A DNA stretch of 64,000 bases, taken from UBA4416 sp044238845 (GTDB taxonomy: Bacteria; Bacteroidota; Bacteroidia; B-17B0; Aurantibacillaceae). This document shows, piece after piece, positions 55,501 through 62,400 of this stretch (positions are counted from its first letter, which is position 1; every line of letters begins with the position of its first letter). Where the stretch lies: contig JBIICN010000015.1 in assembly GCA_044238845.1 (NCBI GenBank), positions 1 through 64,000 of the forward strand. The letters are read 5' to 3'. Both the position numbers and the translations under genes were made by a program. Below the pieces are notes generated by a model that was not told the origin of the DNA, did no database searches, and saw only the letters and a program-made list of their open reading frames with translations.

Positions 55501-58381
55501 TACATCTTGTAAAAACAATGCCACATCAGTTCTTACGGGTAGTATTTCTGGTCCAACATCAACTGGTGTTTGGACAGGAGGAGCAGGAACTTACAACCCC
55601 AATAATACAGTTTTAACTGCAACTTACACTCCTAGTGCCAGTGAATTAGCAGCAGGTTTTGTTAATCTCACGTTAACTTCTACCTTAAACGGCAATTGTA
55701 ATGCATCTACTGATAATGTTTTAATTAATTTTTCAAACTCTCCAACGGTTTATGCTGGTGTTGATTTGTATTCTTGTAAAAACAATGCAAATGCATTTCC
55801 ATCTGGTATAGTTTCGGGACCAACCACAACAGGTATTTGGTCAGGTGGAACAGGAACCTTTACTCCAAGTAACACTTCACTAAATCCAACCTACATTCCA
55901 AGCGTTGCCGATTTAGCAGCTGGTGCTGTTACATTGAGCTTAACATCAACCAATAACGGAACATGTTTACAAGTTACAGATAGCGTAAAAATTATATATA
56001 CACCATCTCCAATTGTAAATGCAGGGATAGATATCACTTCTTGTAAAAATAGTGCTACTTCTGTGTTATCTGGCTCTGTATCTGGCGCTTCTTCAACAGG
56101 TATTTGGAGCGGTGGTACTGGTAATTATAATCCAAGCAACTCTGTTCTAAATGCAACCTACAGCCCAAGCGCATCCGAATTAACCGCAGGTTTTACTAAA
56201 TTAATTCTATCATCGTCTAATAACGGAACATGTTTACAGGTTAGTGATACCGTGGTTATATTTTATACAAACTCCCCTGTAGTAAATGCAGGCCTAAATG
56301 TTAGTTCATGTAAAAACAACCCATCAACAGTTCTTTCTGGAACTGTATCAGGTGCAACTACAACAGGTATTTGGACTGGTGGTTCAGGAACTTTTAACCC
56401 TAACAATACCGTTTTAACAGCAACATATACTCCAAGCGCTTCCGAAATTAATGCTGGATTTGTAAATTTAATTTTAACCTCAACAAATATTGGTAATTGT
56501 GCCATAGCAAATGATAATGTCTTAATTAATTTTACCACAGCTCCTTCAGTATATGCTGGAATTGATTTACTTACTTGCAAAAATAACGCTAATTCTATGC
56601 TTTCGGGTTCAGTAAATGGGCCTACTACAACTGGTATTTGGGCTGGCGGCACAGGGACATTTACTCCAAGCAATACCTCTTTAAACCCAATTTACATTCC
56701 TACTCCTTCTGAAATTAGCAATGGTTTTGTTAAACTAACATTAAATTCAACTAATAACGGAAATTGTAATCAAGTGAAAGATAGTTTAGTTATTAATTTT
56801 ACAAATCCACCTATAGTAACTGTAGGTGTTGATTTATTTTCTTGTAAAAACAACCCTTCTGTATTAATCAATGGCTTAGTTTCTGGGTCATCAACAACTG
56901 GAATATGGACAGGAGGTTCAGGTTCTTTTAATCCAGGAAACACTTCACTAACTACCACTTATACACCAAATGCCGCTGAAATTGCAGCTGGTTCAGTAAG
57001 TTTAATTCTTAACTCTACAAATAATGGGAACTGTAATCAAGTTAGTGATACTATAATCATCAATTTCACAAACCCTCCAAGTGTTAATGCTGGTGTCGAT
57101 TTATTTTCTTGTAAAAATAACGCATCAACGGTATTAGCAGGTGTTGTAAATGGGCCAACAACATCAGGAATTTGGACAGGTGGTTCTGGAACATTTAATC
57201 CAAACAACACTGTTTTAACAGCAACTTACACGCCTAGTGCAGCTGAGATTTCTGTTGGATTTGTGAACCTAACACTCACATCAACTAATAATGCAGGATG
57301 TAATGCAGTCAATGATTTAATTAAGTTAAACTTTGTTCCAAAACCATTTGCTAACTTTAATTATAATAATGTTTGTTTAAATAACTCAACTGCATTTACA
57401 GACTTTTCGTTAGCAGGATCCGGAACTGTAACATCATGGTCATGGTCTTTTGGAGATGGAGAAAATGCAAACACGCAAAACACAAGTCATACTTACTCAA
57501 CGTCAGGAACATATTCAACACAATTAATTGTATCAAATTCGTTTGGATGTAATGACACCATAACAAAAACACCAACAGTTTATACTTTACCAAATGCAGA
57601 TTTTGGCATTAATAGAATATGTAATGGTAATTTGTTAACCTTAATTTTTTCAGACAGTTCAAAAGTATCATCACCAGAAATAGTAAACCAATGGTTTTGG
57701 GATTTTGGTGGGCCTGGACAAAGTAATATTAAAAATCCAACGCAATTATTTCCTGGTTCGGGTTTGTATAACATTACTTTGATAGCCACCACAAATCATG
57801 GCTGTAAAGATACTATAGTTAAACAACTGAATTTAACTCCGAGACCTTCAGCAGGATTTGCTTATTCAATTTCCTCAGGTGTTAATGTAGGAACGACGGT
57901 GAATTTCGTAGATACTTCAAGTTATTCTAGTACTTGGTCGTGGAGTTTTGGAGATGCTCAAGGAAATGGATCTACTCTTCAAAATCCTTCGACAATATAC
58001 TATGACAATGGAACTTATGTAGTTACTCAAGTTGTAAGCGACGGTTATGGATGTTCTGATACAGCTCGCGTTGCTATAAAAATAAACAATGTAACTTTTG
58101 AAATATCGACATTAATACCAAATGCCATTTCGCCTAATGGGGATGGGAAAAATGATGTTTGGAAATTAGATTTCTTAGGTTTATTGTATCCAAAAGCCTC
58201 TGTAAAAATATATAACAGATGGGGCGAAGAAATTTATACGTCTGAAGGTAGCTACACATCACCTTGGGACGGAACCTATAAAGGACAAGTGTTACCCGTT
58301 GGCACTTACTATTATGTTTTAAATTTAAACGATCCAATAATTACGGAACCATTTAAAGGTGGTATCCTATTAATAAGATAA
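52553..58381 (+). CDS. giant secreted protein: IgGFc-binding-like domain, 13 repeats, PKD domains, T9SS type B signal
   Basis: A 1942-residue secreted protein. The signal peptide ends near residue 21 (LNVKSQ). Residues 22-440 resemble the N-terminal IgGFc-binding domain (IDTSFWFIAPD, LYISSTHKISVLY, FDIVATQNNTTVLITP). Residues 443-1600 are thirteen repeats of about 89 residues, each with two Cys (SCKNN and GNCNQ) that probably form one disulfide. Three PKD domains follow (WSWSFGDGENA, WFWDFGGPGQS, WSWSFGDAQGN). The C-terminus from about residue 1855 is a CHU_C/type B T9SS domain (IPNAISPNGDGKNDVW, VKIYNRWGEEIY, GTYYYVLNL). It is followed after 65 bp by a PorP/SprF gene, the usual partner for type B export. 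Confidence 0.93.
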   Translation: MFKKNPLFLIIFLTFFLNVKSQIDTSFWFIAPDISQSLGDRPIYLYFNTYEQAATVNIRQPANVSFAPISKVIAANSIDSIDLTTFISSIENNAANSILNNGLYISSTHKISVLYSIRSANNKEYLSLKGPKALGVDFYVPMQEFWNQSPATTPKSFSSFDIVATQNNTTVLITPKTAIIGHAANATFTVLLQQGQSFSCQDTARSASSSLAGSIVSANKPIAVTIQSSGLNQSGCLSSVSDQITSSEFLGTDYIVNKGTASTEKIFILATQNNTQLTIDDGSVTNVVMNFGQNYTYSAVQGVTYIKSNKPVYTLHVSGYGCRLSGAQLPPFFCAGTFTTAFTRTSPDSLALNLITRTGYEGNFALNGNASLIPASAFTIVPGSSGNIKSAKIYFSTATIPVGSHNEVTNTGDVFGMSTLNGSYNKGSAYAYLSEFVSYPSINAGSDFTICANGSLALNAQIGGGNISGIWSTTGYGTFEAGFSALTNTYTPSQLDTTVKPVKLILTTNGQCPQLKDTLSLSVKPSPLVNASIDQTVCGNNNLVLLNGTIAGGSTTGFWFSSTTGTFSPNNTTLNSTYIPSATDISNGSVKLVLTSTANGICSLVRDTMQITITPVPTSSIAASTISVCANNPTLAVSGTIGGITTTGKWTTNGSGSFNPSNILLSTNYLPSAADISVGQVKLYLSSTNNGNCNQAKDSILVVFTSPPNVNAGINFSTCKNNAVSVLSGIITGPTSTGVWTGGTGTFTPSNTVLTATYIPSAAELSAGVVNLSLTSTLNGNCNQVSDNVLINFTNPPTVNAGVDLTACKNNASSILSGIISGTTTTGIWTGGTGVFLPTNTALNATYTPSASELTTGLVSLTLTSTNNGNCAQVFDHVQINYSASPVVITDANVSSCKNNPTAVLSGTVSGATTTGVWTGGGGNFNPSNAVLNPTYTPSASEIAAGFVNLTLTSSNNGNCLQVTNTVQIVYTAPPIANAGLNITSCKNNATSVLTGSISGPTSTGVWTGGAGTYNPNNTVLTATYTPSASELAAGFVNLTLTSTLNGNCNASTDNVLINFSNSPTVYAGVDLYSCKNNANAFPSGIVSGPTTTGIWSGGTGTFTPSNTSLNPTYIPSVADLAAGAVTLSLTSTNNGTCLQVTDSVKIIYTPSPIVNAGIDITSCKNSATSVLSGSVSGASSTGIWSGGTGNYNPSNSVLNATYSPSASELTAGFTKLILSSSNNGTCLQVSDTVVIFYTNSPVVNAGLNVSSCKNNPSTVLSGTVSGATTTGIWTGGSGTFNPNNTVLTATYTPSASEINAGFVNLILTSTNIGNCAIANDNVLINFTTAPSVYAGIDLLTCKNNANSMLSGSVNGPTTTGIWAGGTGTFTPSNTSLNPIYIPTPSEISNGFVKLTLNSTNNGNCNQVKDSLVINFTNPPIVTVGVDLFSCKNNPSVLINGLVSGSSTTGIWTGGSGSFNPGNTSLTTTYTPNAAEIAAGSVSLILNSTNNGNCNQVSDTIIINFTNPPSVNAGVDLFSCKNNASTVLAGVVNGPTTSGIWTGGSGTFNPNNTVLTATYTPSAAEISVGFVNLTLTSTNNAGCNAVNDLIKLNFVPKPFANFNYNNVCLNNSTAFTDFSLAGSGTVTSWSWSFGDGENANTQNTSHTYSTSGTYSTQLIVSNSFGCNDTITKTPTVYTLPNADFGINRICNGNLLTLIFSDSSKVSSPEIVNQWFWDFGGPGQSNIKNPTQLFPGSGLYNITLIATTNHGCKDTIVKQLNLTPRPSAGFAYSISSGVNVGTTVNFVDTSSYSSTWSWSFGDAQGNGSTLQNPSTIYYDNGTYVVTQVVSDGYGCSDTARVAIKINNVTFEISTLIPNAISPNGDGKNDVWKLDFLGLLYPKASVKIYNRWGEEIYTSEGSYTSPWDGTYKGQVLPVGTYYYVLNLNDPIITEPFKGGILLIR
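53879..57352 (+). repeat. thirteen tandem 89-residue protein repeats
   Basis: Repeat boundaries, taken at the codon before the conserved A-G (usually N in NAG), fall at 53879, 54140, 54413, then every 267 bp from 54683 to 57086, the last repeat ending at 57352. The consensus core is CKNN, TTTGIW, GGTGTF, TYTPSA and STNNGNC. Ten successive copies have no insertion or deletion at all, yet their DNA has diverged mainly at synonymous sites. Every third copy shares extra features (see findings). Confidence 0.92.
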
Positions 58382-58446
58382 ACTAAAAGTTATTATATCA
58401 TAAATAACTAATTCATCATAATTTGACAATTGAAACCATAAAAATA

Positions 58447-59439
58447 ATGCATTTGAAAAATAAATTTTACATTTCCATTTTAATACTAAGCTCAATAGTT
58501 TTAAGTAAAATTGGTATTGCACAACAATTACCAATATATACTAACTATATGCTTAATACATATGCATACAATCCTGCAGTGGCAGGCTCAAAATCATCGG
58601 CTGTATTTAATTTAAATTACCGTAACCAATGGGTTGGATTTCAAGATGCACCAAAAACATATATGGTAAGTATACATAGTCCTGTAGGAAAACAAAAAAA
58701 AATTGCAATAGGTGTATTAGTTAACTCTGACAACACAGGTTTATTAAGCCGTACTTCTGGGTACCTCACCCTTGCTTACCATATTAAATTAAATAAAAAT
58801 TACAAACTAGGACTGGGCGTATCAGGCGGAATGGTTCAATACCGTATTAAATTATATGATGCAAAAATTGTAGATTCTGGCGATGATTTATTAACTGGGA
58901 ATATTTTATCTAACAATGTGTTTGATTCAAATGGCGGATTATACCTATATAGCGACAAATTGTTTTTTGGGGTAGCAACCTACCAATATATTGGCAATAA
59001 AATAACTTGGAAAGATTCTCAAAGCAACTTATCTCAACATATGTATGCAACTGCAGGTTATACATTTAAAGTTTCAAAAAACATTGCAGTTCAGCCTTCA
59101 GCCTTAGTTAAGTTCAATGCTCCTGCTCCATTTCAGCCTGAATTTAGCTTAAGAGTACTTTATAAAAACTTATTTTGGATTGGAGGTTCTTATCGAATGA
59201 ATGATGCTGCAAGTGCATTAATTGGTGTTACAATAAAAGATAAGTTAACTATTGGATATTCATATGATATGATAACATCAAATATCAAATCATATGCTAG
59301 TGGGTCTCATGAAATATCAATAGCATACCAATTTATTAAACCAAAGAAAAAATTAGATGCTGATGAGCAAGAATTAAATGACATTGACAATAGTATTAAA
59401 ACCAAATTAAAAAAAGAAAATGAAAAAAGTACTAAATAG
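58447..59439 (+). CDS. PorP/SprF-family type IX secretion outer-membrane protein
   Basis: A protein of about 330 residues with a signal peptide (MHLKNKFYISILILSSIVLS). The first motif, YTNYMLNTYAYNPAVAGSKS, then NYRNQWVGFQDAPKTYMVSI, is diagnostic of the PorP/SprF family, outer-membrane barrels needed for secretion or anchoring of giant type B proteins such as SprB. A C-terminal acidic/basic extension (KLDADEQELNDIDNSIK...) is not barrel-like. The ATG at 58447 is preferred over an upstream TTG (58423), giving a normal signal peptide. It lies between the two giant genes and overlaps the second by 20 bp. Confidence 0.93.
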   Translation: MHLKNKFYISILILSSIVLSKIGIAQQLPIYTNYMLNTYAYNPAVAGSKSSAVFNLNYRNQWVGFQDAPKTYMVSIHSPVGKQKKIAIGVLVNSDNTGLLSRTSGYLTLAYHIKLNKNYKLGLGVSGGMVQYRIKLYDAKIVDSGDDLLTGNILSNNVFDSNGGLYLYSDKLFFGVATYQYIGNKITWKDSQSNLSQHMYATAGYTFKVSKNIAVQPSALVKFNAPAPFQPEFSLRVLYKNLFWIGGSYRMNDAASALIGVTIKDKLTIGYSYDMITSNIKSYASGSHEISIAYQFIKPKKKLDADEQELNDIDNSIKTKLKKENEKSTK

Positions 59440-62400
59440 ATTATTATTGATTTTACTAGTTTTAAGTAGTAAATCAGTTATATCACAAATAGATACGGTT
59501 TTTTGGTTTGCTGCGCCATGGGTCACAACTGGGCACGCAAACAATGTTCCTGTGGTATTAAGACTATCATCTTTTAATAATGCAACTACTGTTCGTGTGA
59601 GGCAACCAGCTGGCTCATTTGACACAACATTCGTTATTCCAGCAAATTCTTTAGTATCAGAATCATTATCTCATTTAATTAATCAAATCGAAAATGTACC
59701 GGCGGATGTTACTCATAATAGAGGATTAAAAATCACTTCTGATTTTCCTATAACTGCGATTTATGAAGTTGTAACCGTTGTTAATAATCCTGAAACATAT
59801 TCACTGAAAGGACAAAATGGATTAGGCTTAGAATTTGTATGTCCTTTTCAAACCAAAGGAGATAATGGAAATTATACGCCTGCTCCAAAATCTCAAATTG
59901 TGGTAGTTGCTTCTCAAAATGGAACCATTATCTGGGTAACACCTCGTTGCAATGTAGTTGGACATGCCGCCAATGTTACCTACTCCGTTGCTTTAAATGC
60001 TGGTCAGTCTTATAATATTGAAAATGTAACAAGATTTACTACTGTTAGTGGTCAGAATTTAAGTGGAACTATTGTTGTTTCTAATAAACCAATTTCAGTA
60101 ACTGTTTCAGATGACTCTGTTCAAGGCGTAAGTGGTTGTAGAGATTTAATGGGAGATCAAATAGTTCCAGTAGAAGTTGTTGGAACTGAGTATATCATTA
60201 ATAAAGGTGGTTTAAATGCTGCGCAATTTGAAGGAGCGTATATTGTAGCTACACAAAATTTTACCCAAATTACGATCAATGATGGAGGTGTTACGAATGT
60301 GTTATTAAATAGGGGTGATACCTATTTTTATAATACAATAAACCCTCTTACATATATAACAGGAGATAAACCTGTATATGTGATACATGTTAGTGGTTTT
60401 GGATGCGAATTAGGAGAGGCAATTCTTCCACCGTTAAGTTGTGCAGGATCGGATCAGGTAAGTTTTACTAGAACAAATTCACAAACATTTATTTTAAACA
60501 TTTTATGTAAAACAGTTGCAACTGGTAATTTTTTACTAAATGGGAGTAACCTTTTAGTTCCTGCCTCTGGATTTACAGTTGTTCCAGGAACTGGTGGTGT
60601 ATGGAGTGGTTTTCAAAGAAGCTATACAGTAGGAGAAATTGGAGCAAGTGCAACAAACTTGTTAAGAAATACACATCCAACTGATAGTTTATTTGCTATG
60701 GGCGTTATTAATGGAGGGGCAAGTAGCGGTTGTTTATATCACTATATGTCATCTTTTTTAAGGAAAGTATATACCAATGCAGGTATTGATAAGAATATAT
60801 GTACAGAAACTACAACTATTTCTTTAAACGGTACTGTTGATGGAGGAACAACAACTGGTATTTGGACTACTCCAGATGGAACTGGGACATTTGGAAATTC
60901 AAGTAGTTTAAATACAACATACACTTTAAGTTCTAATGATTTAAATCAGTCACAAATAAAATTTATTTTATCATCTACAGGAAACTGTGCTTCGATAAAA
61001 GATACTAGTGTCGTAAATATTTTTAAATCTCCAATTGTAGATGCTGGTGCAGGAATAACACTTTGCAAAAACAATATTTCTTTAGTACCATTAAATGGAT
61101 CTTTACAGTTAGCCGCTGGCGCCAATTGGACAAGTTCTGGCACAGGTTCATTTGGAAATTCCGGAGCATTAAACACAACTTATCTTCCCTCTTTAAGCGA
61201 CCTTGCCGCAGATAGTGTAACTATTAAATTAACATCAACAGGTAGTTTAAATAGCTGTCCTAACAGATATGATAGTTTAAAAATCCGATTTACAAATGCC
61301 CCTGTAGTTACTATGGGATCTAATTTATCAGTGTGTGCTAATAATGCAACTGTTGCCATAAGTGGATCAGTGACAGTTGGTTCAACTACAGGTATTTGGG
61401 GAGGTGGCACAGGAGCATATAGTCCATCTAGTGCAGCTTTATCATCAACTTACACTCCTACTCCAACCGAAATAGCCTCTGGTTCAGTTTACTTAGTTTT
61501 AGCATCAAGTAACAATGGCAATTGCAAACAAGTATCAGATAGCATTTTAATTACCTTTACAGGAGCTCCTATTGTAAGTGCTGGAGCAAACCTAACGGCT
61601 TGCGAAAACAATCCTAACACTTCACTTTCCGGTTCTGTAACAGGTCCAACATCAACAGGTATTTGGGCTGGTGGTACTGGCACATTTACACCGAATAATA
61701 CTGTTTTAAATTCATTATATTCACCTAGTGCAGCTGAAATTGCAGCTGGCTCTGTCAGCCTAACACTTATATCAACAAACAATGGCAATTGTAATCAAAA
61801 TATAGATGATATAATTATCAACTTTACAAGCGCCCCAACTGTAATTGCTGGTACTAATGTAACAGTATGTAAAAACAATGCCGAAGCGTTAATTTCTGGA
61901 TTAATTTCTGGACCTACTACAACTGGAATTTGGAGTGGTGCTTCTGGTACATTTAATCCAAATAATACAACTTTAACGGGCACATATACTCCTAGTAATG
62001 CTGAATTAATTGCAGGTTTTGCCGATTTAATTCTAACATCAACAAACAATGGATTTTGTAATCAAGTAATGGATACTGTAAGAATTTTATTTACTGATGC
62101 TCCAATTGTAGCTACGGGTCCAAACATATCTGTTTGTGCAAATAATCCAACTGTAGCAATAACGGCATCGGTTACAGCAGGTTCTACAACAGGTATTTGG
62201 TCGGGCGGAAATGGAACTTTTAATGCTAGTAACACGTCACTGTCAATTGTATATATTCCTACTCCTGCCGAAATTTTAACAGGTTCTGCAAACCTAGTCT
62301 TAACTTCAACAAATAATGGAAATTGTAATCAAGAAAAGGATAGTGTTTTAATCATATTTACAAATTCACCAGTTGTAAATGCTGGAAATAATTTAATTTC

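Noticed and set aside
54154..56958. Several long minus-strand open frames opposite the repeats of the first giant gene
   Set aside because: They recur in step with the 267-bp repeat and encode Pro/Val-rich shadow sequence. They come from codon bias of the plus-strand repeats.
53879..57352. CRISPR-like or satellite DNA
   Set aside because: The period is 267 bp, fully coding, with diverged copies at the DNA level. There are no short conserved repeats with spacers.
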